Source: Mesorhizobium sp. LHD-90
Lineage (GTDB): Bacteria; Pseudomonadota; Alphaproteobacteria; Rhizobiales; Rhizobiaceae
DNA: 64,000 nt
NCBI RefSeq assembly: GCF_030929505.1
Contig: NZ_JAVFVV010000009.1
Coordinates: forward strand, 225,751-289,750
Direction of reading: 5' to 3'
The translations under genes and the position numbers were made by a program. Below the pieces are notes generated by a model, which saw only the letters and a list, made by a program, of their open reading frames with translations, ran no database searches and was not told the DNA's origin. Positions 32,449 to 41,746 of this stretch are shown here, in pieces. Position 1 is the first letter of the stretch, and each line of letters starts with the position of its first letter.

Positions 32449-34350
32449 TCACTCCGGAAGACCGAAGACGGTGAGCTGGCCGCCCAGCGTCGTGTACTCG
32501 GCAAGACCGGCATAGCCGCCCACCGCGCCCAGGCCGGCGGTGCCGACCACCTGCGCTTCGTCGCCCTGCTCACGGCCCTGGTCGACCGCGCCGTGCCATG
32601 CCGCCGCGTTCTCCGGAGCGAGCAGGCCGCCGGCGAGACCGATGCCGGCCCAGCCGCCGACACCCGACAGCACGGCGATATACTGCTTGCCGCCATGTTC
32701 GTAGGTGTTGACGTTGCCGATGATGCCGGACGGGGTCTTGAACTTGTAGAGTTCGTTGCCGTCCTTATCGATCGCCTTGATGTAGCCTTCCAGCGTTCCG
32801 TAGAAGACGATGTCGCCATCGGTCGCCAGTGCGCCGGACCATACCGAGAACTGCTCGGGCTTCGACCAGACGATCTCACCCTTGGCGGCGTCCCAGGCGA
32901 TGAAGTTGCCCATGCCGCCATGGCTGTCGGGCGCCGGATACATCGACACGGTGGCGCCCACATAGGGCTGGCCGGCGGTGTAGCTGACGCGGTAGGGCTC
33001 GTAGTCCATGCAGACATGGTTGGTCGGCACGTAGAACAGGCCGGTCTTCGGCGAATAGGCCGCCGGCTGCTGGTCCTTGGTTCCCAACGCCGCCGGGCAG
33101 ACGCCGGTGGTGTTGACGTCCTCGCCGTTCTGCTGGGTCGAGTATTTCGCGACGACCTGCGGGCGGCCATATTGGTCGCTGTTCTTGTCCATCACGACTT
33201 CGGTCGCCCAGTTGACCTTTGGATCGTAGGGCTTGGCGACGAGCAGCTCGCCGGAGTTGCGGTCCATGGTGTAGGCGAAGCCGTTGCGGTCGAAGTGGAC
33301 CAGAACGTCGTGCTTGGCGCCGCCCACGTCCATGCCGTCGACGAGGATCATCTCGTTGACGCCGTCATAGTCCCACTCGTCGTGCGGGGTCATCTGGTAG
33401 ACCCACTTGGCAACACCGGTGTCCGCGTCGCGGGCGAAGATGGTCATCGACCACTTGTTGTCGCCGGGCCGCTGCACGGGGTTCCAGGTCGACGGGTTGC
33501 CCGAGCCGTAGAACACCAGGTTGGACTTGGGATCATAGGCGTACCAGCCCCAGGTGGCACCGCCGCCGGTCTTCCACTGCTCGCCTTCCCAGGTGCTGAT
33601 GCCCGAGTCCTTGCCGACCGGCTTGCCGAGCGCCATGGTCTTCTCGGGGTCGAGAAGCGTGTCGGAGTCCGGGCCCATCGAGTAGCCGCGCCACACCTGC
33701 TTGCCGTCGGCCAGATTGTAGGCCGCGACCCAGCCGCGCACGCCGAACTCGCCGCCGGAGATACCGACGATCACCTTGTCCTTCACCACGATCGGAGCGT
33801 GGGTCGAGGATTCGCCCTTGCCGCCGTCGATCTGGTCGCCGTTCTTGATCGACCACGCGACCTTGCCGGTCTTGGCGTCCAGTGCCGTCAGCATTGTGTC
33901 GGCCTGGTTGAGGATGATCTTGCCGTCGCCATAGGCCACGCCGCGGTTGACCGTGTCGCAGCACATGATCGGGATGACGTTCGGATCCTGCTTGGGCTCG
34001 TATTTCCAGAGGATCTTGCCGTCGTTCTTGAGATCGAGGGCGTAGACGATGTTCGGGAACGGGGTGTGGACATACATGACGTCGCCGATGACCAGCGGGC
34101 CGCCCTCGTGGCCGCGCAGGACGCCGGTCGAGAACGTCCATTTGACCTGGAGGTTCTTGACGTTGTCTTTGGTGATCTGGTTCAGCTTCGAGTAACGGGT
34201 ATTGGCATAATCGCCTGTCGGCATCGCCCAGTTCTTGGGGTCAGAGGCAAGCTTCTGCAAGTCGTCGTTCGCCCACGCTCCATAGGCCGAGGCGCCGGTC
34301 AGCAGCGCCGCGGTCAATGGAATGAGGGTGGCCTTCTTGAGTACACGCAT
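32449..34350 (-). CDS. xoxF: Lanthanide-dependent methanol dehydrogenase XoxF
   Basis: A 633-residue PQQ-dependent alcohol dehydrogenase with an eight-bladed propeller. The signal peptide ends near AYGAWA. Cys130-Cys131 form the vicinal disulfide beside PQQ; Glu201, Asn285 and catalytic Asp327 are the metal and active-site residues. Asp329 (DEWDYDG) is the extra Asp that marks lanthanide-type XoxF enzymes, where calcium MxaF has Ala. Sequence style is like the XoxF5 clade. It oxidises methanol to formaldehyde or formate and passes electrons to XoxG. GGGAGGAT precedes the ATG. No mxaF is in the window. Confidence 0.97.
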   Translation of the reverse strand: MRVLKKATLIPLTAALLTGASAYGAWANDDLQKLASDPKNWAMPTGDYANTRYSKLNQITKDNVKNLQVKWTFSTGVLRGHEGGPLVIGDVMYVHTPFPNIVYALDLKNDGKILWKYEPKQDPNVIPIMCCDTVNRGVAYGDGKIILNQADTMLTALDAKTGKVAWSIKNGDQIDGGKGESSTHAPIVVKDKVIVGISGGEFGVRGWVAAYNLADGKQVWRGYSMGPDSDTLLDPEKTMALGKPVGKDSGISTWEGEQWKTGGGATWGWYAYDPKSNLVFYGSGNPSTWNPVQRPGDNKWSMTIFARDADTGVAKWVYQMTPHDEWDYDGVNEMILVDGMDVGGAKHDVLVHFDRNGFAYTMDRNSGELLVAKPYDPKVNWATEVVMDKNSDQYGRPQVVAKYSTQQNGEDVNTTGVCPAALGTKDQQPAAYSPKTGLFYVPTNHVCMDYEPYRVSYTAGQPYVGATVSMYPAPDSHGGMGNFIAWDAAKGEIVWSKPEQFSVWSGALATDGDIVFYGTLEGYIKAIDKDGNELYKFKTPSGIIGNVNTYEHGGKQYIAVLSGVGGWAGIGLAGGLLAPENAAAWHGAVDQGREQGDEAQVVGTAGLGAVGGYAGLAEYTTLGGQLTVFGLPE

Positions 34351-35087
34351 CGAATATCCTCCCGGGGTTCACAATCAGGAATCAATTGTCTTGCCCACAA
34401 GGGCTTGCCCAAGCGATTCATGTGGTGGGAAGTATTTCCGGCAGCGTGTCACGACCTAAGCCAGATGAGCGGAGGGCACCGTTACCGCCCACCTCACTTG
34501 GCCTACGAAAGACTGTCGCCGCTCCCTTTAGACGGTGACGCCCTTGAAGCCGGAAACAGGGAAAACCTATGTCATTTGACCGAGGCAGGCAAGCAAAAAG
34601 CCCCTGCGGATGGTGCAATGCAAGATATCATTTTTGTGCAGCGCAATATAGATCGAATAAAATCTAAAATTGTTCAAATCTCCGGTATTGCTTTCCCGTG
34701 AGTGGGTTCCAGACGTATAGAGGAAGTCAAAATCAGGCATCGCTCGCCCGGTTCCGAAACTATCGCACCGCAAGGTGGACGATCGAGTTCTTGCCATTGC
34801 CTGACGGGGCGCGGGATTTTTCGTCGAAGATTTGAACTGTATCGAGGCGCGTGGCCGCGAGCTCTTCGCAACAGGGTCTTCAAATCCGTTGCGGGGCGAA
34901 AAGTCGGCCTGTCTGCCAATCCTCCTTTGGTCCTATAGCCTTTCGTCCTATCTGCACCACATCATCGGGCCGGAGCCTTCGGTGCGGGCAAAACGGTTGG
35001 CAATCCGCCCGCGCCGGCTATAGAATCCGGCCTGTTCCGCCCGGCGCCGCGCCGCCTGGGGAGATGGCCGAAGCGGAGGAGTTTTCC
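34351..35087. other. Long gap upstream of xoxF
   Basis: No gene with recognisable features lies in this 737-bp stretch. Its middle part (about 34600-34720) is unusually AT-rich for this genome and probably holds the xoxF promoter. Short open frames on both strands have no ribosome-binding site or known family. The end (AAGCGGAGGAG) is the ribosome-binding region of the next plus-strand gene. Confidence 0.5.
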
Positions 35088-35441
35088 ATGCGCTGGCGAG
35101 CAAGACCGTTCCGCCTGATGTTCTGTCTCGCCGCGGGCATCGCGGGCGCCCTTCCGGCCAACGCCGCCGGCGACTATCCGACCACCGCGCTTGCCGATTA
35201 CGTCCTGGGTTGCATGCAGTCCAACGGCCAGACGCGCGATTCGCTGGAACGCTGCTCCTGCTCGATCGACGTGATCGCCTCGATCATGCCCTACGATGAC
35301 TATGAGAGGGCCGAGACGTTCCGGCGCATGGCGCAACTGAACGGCGAGGCCAGCGGGCTGTTTCGCGAGAGCGCGCCGGCCAAGACCGCGGGCTCGGCGC
35401 TGCGCCGGGCGCAGGCCGAAGCGGATGTGCGGTGTTTTTGA
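35088..35441 (+). CDS. Small Cys-rich exported protein, function unknown
   Basis: A 117-residue protein with a Sec signal (MFCLAAGIAGALPANAAG) and a mature domain with Cys in GCMQSNG and in the CSCS pair, plus one at the C-terminus (VRCF). GCGGAGGAG precedes ATG 35088; the frame is open upstream but that part looks non-coding. I do not recognise a named family; the Cys pattern fits disulfide bonds or metal binding in the periplasm. It is divergent from xoxF, so a role in methanol oxidation is possible by context only. Confidence 0.7.
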   Translation: MRWRARPFRLMFCLAAGIAGALPANAAGDYPTTALADYVLGCMQSNGQTRDSLERCSCSIDVIASIMPYDDYERAETFRRMAQLNGEASGLFRESAPAKTAGSALRRAQAEADVRCF

Positions 35442-35792
35442 GGCCGCAACCGCGACATAAGCGATACCAAATCGGGTGGGTCGCGATCCCCTCACTTGCG
35501 ATTTCTAACACTTAGCTGTCGCTGACGGGCTTCGCCCTGCTCCAGCTAAGATGTTGAAATCGCTTTCTCTCCCGCGAGGGGAGAGATATCGCGCGTCGCC
35601 GTATCCGCTAGTCTCCAACCTTGGCGACTAATGGTGAGATCACGGCAGTTCCTATCTCCCCTCTTGCGGGGGAGAATGGATTTTCACGATCTTGGCGGAG
35701 CGCCGAGCCGATAGGTGAGGAAGAAGCGACGCCAAGTCGTATAAAATCCAAGAGAGGGGCAATTCGCCGTCATACCTTGACGTTGATGCCAC
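35442..35792. other. Gap with two hairpins between convergent genes
   Basis: I see no gene. CTTAGCTG at 35511-35518 pairs with CAGCTAAG at 35543-35550 around an inner GGGC-TTCG-CCC hairpin, and CTCTCCC-GCGA-GGGGAGAG at 35567-35585 forms a second stem. A related TCTCCCCTCTTGCGGGGGAGA palindrome follows near 35658. They probably act as bidirectional terminators for the small exported protein and the SoxYZ-like gene. Confidence 0.5.
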
Positions 35793-36647
35793 TCACAGCC
35801 CCGTCGCTTCCAGCGGCCATTCGTCCTTGAAAACTTTTCCGTCGGTGTCGACCGCCTCGACGCGGATGTCGCCAGTTCCCTGGACGTCGAAGTCGAAGCG
35901 GAAGTTGGGATCCTCCGAGATCGAGATGCCGCCTTCCATCGACAGGATCGGCCTGTCGGCCTGCGAGATCGTCAGCTTCTGGACGAAATGCGCGGGGATG
36001 AAATATTGCGTCAGCGGGTCGCGCTGCAGCCCCGAATTGTTGGGATGGCGGATCATCAGTTGCAGTTCCTCGGCCTTCGACATGGTTTCCTCGGCCGGGA
36101 ACTGGCGCAGCTTCATCTGCCCCATCGAGGCCAGCGCGTCCTTGGAATTTTTGACCGCGGGCGCCGAGCAGCCGCCGGAGGCTTTTACGAAAGTCTGCGT
36201 CATATGCAGTTCGCCGCTGCCGGTCTCGGCGATGGCGCGGATCCACGAATAGTCGTCGACGCGCACCCGGGTCGACAGATGCGTGACGCCGGCGTCTTTA
36301 CCGAAGGTGAAGGTCGCCGCCACCGGGGCGGGGTTGACGTCGATGATCATGGTGACGCCCTTGACCCCGTCCGGCGCCTTGGCCGGGTCGATATAGATGT
36401 CGACCGGCACGAGGGCGGCGTCCTGCGCGCGCTTCGGCGCCTCGATGCGCACCAGCCCGGTGTCGGCCAGGATGGTGCGGTCGCCGAACACGTCGCCCTT
36501 CAGGCCGGTCCAGATTTTTTCCGACGACGCCATGGTCTGCTGGGCAGCGGCCTTGCCGGACAGGCCGGCGAACGCCAGCACGATCGCCGCAAGCAGGGAA
36601 AGCCAGCGGGAGCCGGAACGCCGGTCCGCGAGAGTGTGAAATCGCAT
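35793..36647 (-). CDS. Quinoprotein-dehydrogenase-associated SoxYZ-like carrier
   Basis: A 284-residue exported protein. The signal peptide covers about residues 1-35 (LSLLAAIVLAFAGLSGKAAA). An N-terminal SoxY-like domain ends near KASGGCSAP, which carries the single Cys that in SoxY holds the sulfur substrate, and a SoxZ-like Ig domain follows (LMIRHPNNSGLQRD, PILSMEGGISISEDP). This fused form is known only beside PQQ-dependent alcohol dehydrogenases. It probably works with the metallohydrolase at 39838. The open frame upstream of 36647 is spurious. Confidence 0.9.
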   Translation of the reverse strand: MRFHTLADRRSGSRWLSLLAAIVLAFAGLSGKAAAQQTMASSEKIWTGLKGDVFGDRTILADTGLVRIEAPKRAQDAALVPVDIYIDPAKAPDGVKGVTMIIDVNPAPVAATFTFGKDAGVTHLSTRVRVDDYSWIRAIAETGSGELHMTQTFVKASGGCSAPAVKNSKDALASMGQMKLRQFPAEETMSKAEELQLMIRHPNNSGLQRDPLTQYFIPAHFVQKLTISQADRPILSMEGGISISEDPNFRFDFDVQGTGDIRVEAVDTDGKVFKDEWPLEATGL

Positions 36648-36845
36648 CAATGCCTCCACCGGGAGAGAGGTGGTGCCCAGGCTGGGAGAGATATTATGCC
36701 TCGGCGGGGTGATTGGCAAATCAGCGGTGCGTGAGATGGACGCAGAAGCGGCGTGACGCCCCCGTTTCGGAAGATGCCGCCCTCCTTGACGCCTCGCGCG
36801 CGGCTTGCGACCTTTGTCCGATGCACGGAACAAGGGAGGACGGCC

Positions 36846-38543
36846 GTGTTCAAGAAGCCAAAAAGGATCAGCGTGCTTGCGGCCTTGCTCGCCGTGCCGC
36901 TCGGCGCGACGGGTGCGATGGCGGACGGGCAGACCGTGGTGCTGCGCGGTGCGCGTGTGCTTACCATGGACGGCGCCAAACCCGAGGCGCAGGCGATCGC
37001 GCTGGTCGAGGGAAAAATCGCGGCGGTGGGGTCGGACGCCGACATCGAGCCGTATCTTAAAGGCGCGAAGGTCTACGACCTGCCGGCCGGCGCGCTGGTG
37101 CTGCCCGGTTTCCAGGACGACCACAACCATCTGATCTGGAGCGCCACGCAGGCCGAGGATATCAGCCTCACGGATGTTTCGGATGAAGCGGGGCTGCGCG
37201 CCGCGATCGAGCCGGCCATGGCGAAATTGCCGAAGGACGTCTGGCTGCGCGGCGGCGGCTGGAGTGTCGGCGTCTACAAGGAGCCCTCGGCCAAGGCGCT
37301 GGACGCGATCACCGGCGACCGGCTTGCCTATTTCGACGATGTCGACGGCCATTCGGGCTGGGCGAACTCGGCGGCGCTGAAGCTAGCCGGCATCGACGCC
37401 AGCACGAAAGACCCAGAAGGCGGACGCATCGAGCGCGATACGCAGGGCAATCCGACCGGCCTGCTGCGCGAGAACGCCATGAGCCTGGTGTCCTCGCTGT
37501 TGCCGGAATATCCGGACGCGCAGGTCGACGCCGGCCTGGCGAAAGGCCAGGCCGAGGCGATGAGTTTTGGCATCACGGCCATCATCGACCCTTCGACGGA
37601 AGAGTGGATGCTGAAGGGTTACCAGCGCGCCGACGCCGAGGACAAACTCAAGCTCAGGGTCGAGGCGGCGGTGAAGATCGACGCGGAAGAAGGGCCCGAC
37701 GGCGTCTACCGCGTGCAAAAACTGAAGAACCAGTACACCTCGCCGCATCTTGAAGTGACGTCGGTCAAACTCTTCGTCGACGGGGTGATCGAGACCGGCA
37801 CCGCGGCGCTACTGGAGGCCTATGTCGGCTCGAATTCGGCCGGCGACGCGCTGTTCACGCCCGAGATACTCAACGGCATTGCGATCGCCGCGGACCGCGT
37901 CCACCTGCAACTGCACGCGCACGCCATCGGCGACCGCGCCGTGCGCATGGCGCTCGACGCCTTCGAGGCGGTCGAAAAGGCCAACGGCAAGCGCGACAGC
38001 CGCCACCAGATCACCCATCTGGAGCTGATCGATCCGGCCGACATCGAGCGCTTCAAGGAACTCGGCGTGGTCGCCAACATCCAGGCGCTGTGGGTCTATC
38101 CGGACACCTACATCGTCGACCTGACGCAGCCGAAGATCGGGCCGGAACGGTCCGAATGGCTCTATCCGTTCGGCGCGCTGAAGAAGGCGGGCGCGACCAT
38201 CGTCGGCTCCAGCGACTGGAGCGTTTCGTCGATGAACCCGCTTGAGGCGATCCAGACCGGCGTGACCCGCCAGGACATCGCCGATCCGAACGGCAAGGTG
38301 CTGACGCCGCAACATAAACTGGACGTCATGGACATGCTGCGCGCCTATACGGTGAACGCCGCCTATGCTGCCTTCGACGAGACCGACTCCGGCACGCTGA
38401 CGGTCGGCAAGCGCGCCGATGTCGTGGTGCTCGACCGCGACGTGACCAAGATACCGGCCACAGAGATTGCGTCCGGCAAGGTGCTGGTGACGCTGATCGA
38501 CGGCGAAGCGGTGTATGAGGCAGAGGGGGTGGCGGGGAAGTAG
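36846..38543 (+). CDS. Exported amidohydrolase (YtcJ-like, amidohydrolase family 3)
   Basis: A 565-residue metal-dependent hydrolase. A GTG start at 36846 follows GGGAGGACG and begins a Sec signal (FKKPKRISVLAALLAVPLGATGAMA). The mature part has the family features: DDHNHLIWSA (first metal His pair), GITAIIDPST, LQLHAHAIGDRAVRMAL (third and fourth ligand region), and GSSDWSVSSMNP (final Asp). Substrates in this family are mostly unknown. It is divergent from the SoxYZ-like gene and precedes the exchanger; its place in the methanol cluster is unexplained. Confidence 0.88.
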   Translation: MFKKPKRISVLAALLAVPLGATGAMADGQTVVLRGARVLTMDGAKPEAQAIALVEGKIAAVGSDADIEPYLKGAKVYDLPAGALVLPGFQDDHNHLIWSATQAEDISLTDVSDEAGLRAAIEPAMAKLPKDVWLRGGGWSVGVYKEPSAKALDAITGDRLAYFDDVDGHSGWANSAALKLAGIDASTKDPEGGRIERDTQGNPTGLLRENAMSLVSSLLPEYPDAQVDAGLAKGQAEAMSFGITAIIDPSTEEWMLKGYQRADAEDKLKLRVEAAVKIDAEEGPDGVYRVQKLKNQYTSPHLEVTSVKLFVDGVIETGTAALLEAYVGSNSAGDALFTPEILNGIAIAADRVHLQLHAHAIGDRAVRMALDAFEAVEKANGKRDSRHQITHLELIDPADIERFKELGVVANIQALWVYPDTYIVDLTQPKIGPERSEWLYPFGALKKAGATIVGSSDWSVSSMNPLEAIQTGVTRQDIADPNGKVLTPQHKLDVMDMLRAYTVNAAYAAFDETDSGTLTVGKRADVVVLDRDVTKIPATEIASGKVLVTLIDGEAVYEAEGVAGK

Positions 38544-38551
38544 CTCAGATC

Positions 38552-38575
38552 GTGCGTCCTTCGAGGCTCGCCCGC
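38552..38575 (+). repeat. Partial copy of the 613-914 inverted-repeat arm
   Basis: GTGCGTCCTTCGAGGCTCGC followed by CCGC matches the outer end of the long inverted repeat at 613-914. Only about 24 bp are shared. It lies in the 183-bp gap between the amidohydrolase and the exchanger. Confidence 0.6.
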
Positions 38576-38726
38576 CGAGTTTCATATCAAACGTGCCTGG
38601 GCGGCGCGAGCTTGCACGTCACGATTGTTTGATCTGGCGGCGGCGGACGTTGGATCCGAAACCAAGCGCCTTGATATGCTGGCCGGCCGCATTCTCGCGG
38701 TGCGGCGCTCCGGAGGGAGAAGGCGA

Positions 38727-39794
38727 ATGTTTGCATCGATCGAGCGAAAAGAACAGATGGCCATGGCCGTGTCGGCGGGCCTCGTGGGACTTGCCGCTGC
38801 GTTGCATTTCGCGAGTGCGGGGCCGACTCTGAAATTTGCCGCCTGTGCGCTTGCGCTGGCGGGCGTCGCACATGTGATCAGCGAAGCAACAGATCAGTTG
38901 GGCAACCATCTCGGGCCTGCGGCGACGGGTATCGTGCAGTCGGCCGTGGGCAACCTGCCCGAGTTGTTCGTGGCAATCTTCGCGCTGCAGGCGGGCCTCG
39001 TCGCAGTGGTCCAGGCCTCGTTGATCGGCTCTATCCTCGCCAATGCGCTCCTGGTCCTTGGGCTTGCCTTCCTGGTGGGTGGCGCCAGGCGCCAACTGCT
39101 GGTGTTCGAGGCGAGGAGCCCGCGCATGATCGCGATCCTGCTCTTGCTGGCGGTCTGCGCGCTGGTCCTGCCGACGCTCGCACATGAGTTGCATCTTCCG
39201 GCGGGCGCGCATGAGCAGCCGCTGGCGGTGGTGTGCGCGATCATCTTGCTGCTCGTGCTGGCGGTCCAGACGTGGACGATGCTGACCGCAGGCCAGCGGA
39301 TGGTGCCCGCCGAGGCGCGCAAGCGTTCCCGCGCTTGGCCGCTCGCTACGGCCATTGGTGTTCTGGTGGTTTGCGGGGTCGCGGCCGTGCTGGTGTCGGA
39401 CTGGTTCGTCGAAGCCCTCGAGCCGGCGATCGAGGCGCTCGGCATCAGCCAAGCCTTCGCAGGCCTCGTCGTCGTCGCCATTGCCGGCAACGCGGTCGAG
39501 AACGTCGTCGGCATTCGGCTCGCGGCAGAGGGCAAGGCGGATCTTGCGGTGAGCGTGGTGCTCAACAGTGCGCTTCAGGTCGCGGTGGCGCTGATCCCGA
39601 TCCTGATTCTCGTCAGCTTCGCGTTCGGCAGCACACCGTTCACCCTGGCCATCCCGCCGATTCTCGCGGCCGCGCTCTTCCTCTCGGTGCTCGTGGTCAC
39701 AGTGGTGACCGTGGACGGCCGCGCGGACATCGTTGACGGCGCGGCGCTCGTTGGACTCTATGTCATCGTCGCGACCATCTTTTGGTGGGGCTGA
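38727..39794 (+). CDS. CaCA-type cation/H+ exchanger (Cax/ChaA-like)
   Basis: A 355-residue membrane protein with about ten hydrophobic segments and two alpha-repeat motifs: AVGNLPELFVAIFALQAG near 60 and IAGNAVENVVGIRLAAEG near 245. These match the G-N-x-x-E signatures of Ca2+/cation antiporters, although the family normally reads G-N-A-A/V-E. GGAGGGAGAA precedes ATG 38727; the upstream frame is not conserved. Between methanol dehydrogenase accessory genes it might move Ca2+ or, more speculatively, affect lanthanide handling. The ion is unproven. Confidence 0.85.
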   Translation: MFASIERKEQMAMAVSAGLVGLAAALHFASAGPTLKFAACALALAGVAHVISEATDQLGNHLGPAATGIVQSAVGNLPELFVAIFALQAGLVAVVQASLIGSILANALLVLGLAFLVGGARRQLLVFEARSPRMIAILLLLAVCALVLPTLAHELHLPAGAHEQPLAVVCAIILLLVLAVQTWTMLTAGQRMVPAEARKRSRAWPLATAIGVLVVCGVAAVLVSDWFVEALEPAIEALGISQAFAGLVVVAIAGNAVENVVGIRLAAEGKADLAVSVVLNSALQVAVALIPILILVSFAFGSTPFTLAIPPILAAALFLSVLVVTVVTVDGRADIVDGAALVGLYVIVATIFWWG

Positions 39795-39837
39795 CGCGGT
39801 GTTTGGGTCGAGACGCAGCGCTCTAACGGCCGCTATC

Positions 39838-40815
39838 TCACTCCCACTCCAACTCCGCATAGGCGGCCGTGGCGTTGCGGCCGTTGTAGTCGTCGAACAA
39901 CGCCCAGTTGGCGCGCTCGGAAAGTCCGGCCGTCTCGACGGCCTCGGCCAGCGGCACGCCGTCCTTGATCGCCTTGCGCAGGTCGGTGGCCAAAACCTCG
40001 AAATAGCGGCGTTCGGCGTCGAGCGCCTGCGGCCAGCCGAATGGCGCCGGGCCGTGGCCGGACACGACGGTTTTGGCGCCGATGGCGGCGAGCGCATCAA
40101 GCTGGCGCATCCAGCCGAGCAGCGAGCCGTCCAGCGTCGGCAGGTGATTCAAAAAGACGAGGTCGCCGGCGAACAGCGCGCCGGTGCGGGTGTCGAGCAC
40201 CGTGAGGTCGTTGTCGGTATGCGCGGCCTCCCAGGCGCGCAGCTCCAGCTTTCGCCCGCCGAGGTCGAGCTCCAGCCGGTCTTTCACCAGCAGCGCCGGC
40301 GGGATGATCTCGATGCCTTGCATCAGCTTTTCGCCGAGCTGCTCGCGAAAGCTTTGCAGATAGAAGGCGCCGCGCGCCTCAAGTGCCGCCGGGAGGTTCT
40401 GGTGGCCAACCACGGTCGCTCCTGTCGGGCGGAAGGCGGCGTTGCCAAAAATGTGGTCGGGATGCATGTGGGTGTTGATCAGGTAGCGCACCGGTTTTGC
40501 GGTGACGCCCTTGATCGCCTTGAGCAGCGCCTCGCCTTCGGCAAGGCTGCCGCCGCTGTCGATCACCGCCACGGCGTCGACGCCGACCACCACGCCAAGG
40601 TTGGCGATGGCGCCGCGGTTTTCCGGCGTCGTCAGTTCGTCAACACCCTGCACGGTAAAGACGCCGTCGCCGAGTTCGACCAGCGCGAGTTCGGCGCCGG
40701 CCGCGCGAGCCGTGTTGCTCAGGCAGCAGGGCGGCAGAAGGGCGCCGGCGGCGAGGCAGGCAAAGCCGCCGAGCATGTTCCGGCGATGCGGATCTATACG
40801 GGCGGTGCGCATCAC
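39838..40815 (-). CDS. Quinoprotein relay system zinc metallohydrolase
   Basis: A 325-residue metallo-beta-lactamase-fold protein with a twin-arginine-like start (HRRNMLGGFACLAAGALL). The zinc motif is H116-M-H118-P-D120-H121, with further ligands in EAAHTDND, FAGDLVF and SGHGPA. It resembles the SoxH-related hydrolases that accompany PQQ dehydrogenases and SoxYZ-like carriers. It probably releases or processes a group bound to the carrier Cys. The start overlaps the end of the ABC ATPase gene, so the two are co-expressed. Confidence 0.88.
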   Translation of the reverse strand: MMRTARIDPHRRNMLGGFACLAAGALLPPCCLSNTARAAGAELALVELGDGVFTVQGVDELTTPENRGAIANLGVVVGVDAVAVIDSGGSLAEGEALLKAIKGVTAKPVRYLINTHMHPDHIFGNAAFRPTGATVVGHQNLPAALEARGAFYLQSFREQLGEKLMQGIEIIPPALLVKDRLELDLGGRKLELRAWEAAHTDNDLTVLDTRTGALFAGDLVFLNHLPTLDGSLLGWMRQLDALAAIGAKTVVSGHGPAPFGWPQALDAERRYFEVLATDLRKAIKDGVPLAEAVETAGLSERANWALFDDYNGRNATAAYAELEWE

Positions 40816-41594
40816 GCCCTTTCTGGAAATTTTTCATAGAACGACCGCACGAGGTCGGTCATCACCGTCGGATTGCGATAGTTTCGCGGCAGGCGCACGT
40901 CGAAATAGCCGATCACATGCGCCGGGCGCTCAGACAGCACGATGATGCGGTCCGACAGCGTCAGCGCCTCGCGCAGATTGTGGGTGACCATCAGCGCCGT
41001 CGTCGGCCGCTCGGACCAGACCGACAGCAAGAGATGGCGCAGCCGCTCGGCGGTCGGCTCGTCGAGCGACACGAAGGGTTCGTCGAGGAACAATATGTCG
41101 GGTTCGGTGGCGAAGGCGCGCGCCAGCGCGGCTCGCCGCGCCAGCCCGAGCGATAGTTCGCTCGGAAAGAGCTTACGCATCGCCGCAAGCCCGAGGGTTT
41201 CGAACAGCGGGGTCAGGTCCTTGCCGCGCAGCGGCTTCGGCAGCGCGAGCCGCACATTGTCCTCGACGCTGCGCCACGGCAGCAGCGTCGGCTCCTGGAA
41301 TACGGCAGCGATGCAGCCGCCCTCCGGCAGGCGGATGGCGCCTGAAAAATCGCGGTCGAGCCCGAGCAGGATGCGCAAGGTCGTGGTCTTGCCGCAGCCG
41401 GACGGGCCGAGCAGGCAGGCGAACTCGCCGGCGCGTACCTCGAAGGCGAGATCGCGCAGCGCCGGCAGTGGTACGCCGTCGGCGGACAAAAACGTCTTTT
41501 CGGAAATGTCGACGCCAAGCGACGATCTTGCGCCAGCCGAAGGCTGGCCGTCCATCTCGTCGTCCGCGTCCCGGCTCGCATGGATCATGGACAT
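40812..41594 (-). CDS. ABC transporter ATPase (NitT/TauT type)
   Basis: A 260-residue ATP-binding subunit. Walker A is GPSGCGKTT, the Q-loop is in VFQEPTLLPW, Walker B is ILFLDEP, and the switch His is in VTHNLREAL. The signature loop is unusual, LSLGLARR instead of LSGGxxQR. The start lies a few bases beyond a 147-bp inverted-repeat element that separates it from the permease gene; Met 41588 is an alternative. It belongs to the importer with the permease at 41744 and the binding protein at 42589. Confidence 0.9.
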   Translation of the reverse strand: MSMIHASRDADDEMDGQPSAGARSSLGVDISEKTFLSADGVPLPALRDLAFEVRAGEFACLLGPSGCGKTTTLRILLGLDRDFSGAIRLPEGGCIAAVFQEPTLLPWRSVEDNVRLALPKPLRGKDLTPLFETLGLAAMRKLFPSELSLGLARRAALARAFATEPDILFLDEPFVSLDEPTAERLRHLLLSVWSERPTTALMVTHNLREALTLSDRIIVLSERPAHVIGYFDVRLPRNYRNPTVMTDLVRSFYEKFPERA

Positions 41595-41599
41595 TGCTC

Positions 41600-41746
41600 T
41601 AGGGTCTGTTGATATCCAGGCCATGGCGGTCTGCAAATGGTGGCTGTCTGCGCTTCCGGTACTCATGTAGCGGAACGTACACTCCGTTCCGGTTCTCGAA
41701 ATCCGCCATTTTCGACTCGCCCTAACCTGAATCTCGACAGACCCTA
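41600..41746. mobile_element. Small non-autonomous inverted-repeat element (MITE-like)
   Basis: TAGGGTCTGTTGATATCCAGG at the left and CCTGAATCTCGACAGACCCTA at the right are inverted repeats with only a few mismatches. The 147-bp element has no coding capacity. It lies between the permease and ATPase genes of one operon. Its right end supplies the TAG stop (41744-41746, minus strand) of the permease, and its left end lies 6 bp from the ATPase start. Confidence 0.7.

Noticed and set aside
32593..34701. 702-codon open frame on the plus strand opposite xoxF
   Set aside because: It is a shadow of xoxF caused by high GC and codon use; its translation has no family features, while the minus strand encodes an intact XoxF with all active-site residues.
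34567..34797. 76-codon minus-strand frame in the gap upstream of xoxF
   Set aside because: It has no ribosome-binding site or recognisable domain, and the region looks like an AT-rich promoter.
35793..37352. 519-codon form of the SoxYZ-like protein
   Set aside because: Upstream codons overlap the amidohydrolase on the other strand, and the signal peptide begins at 36647.
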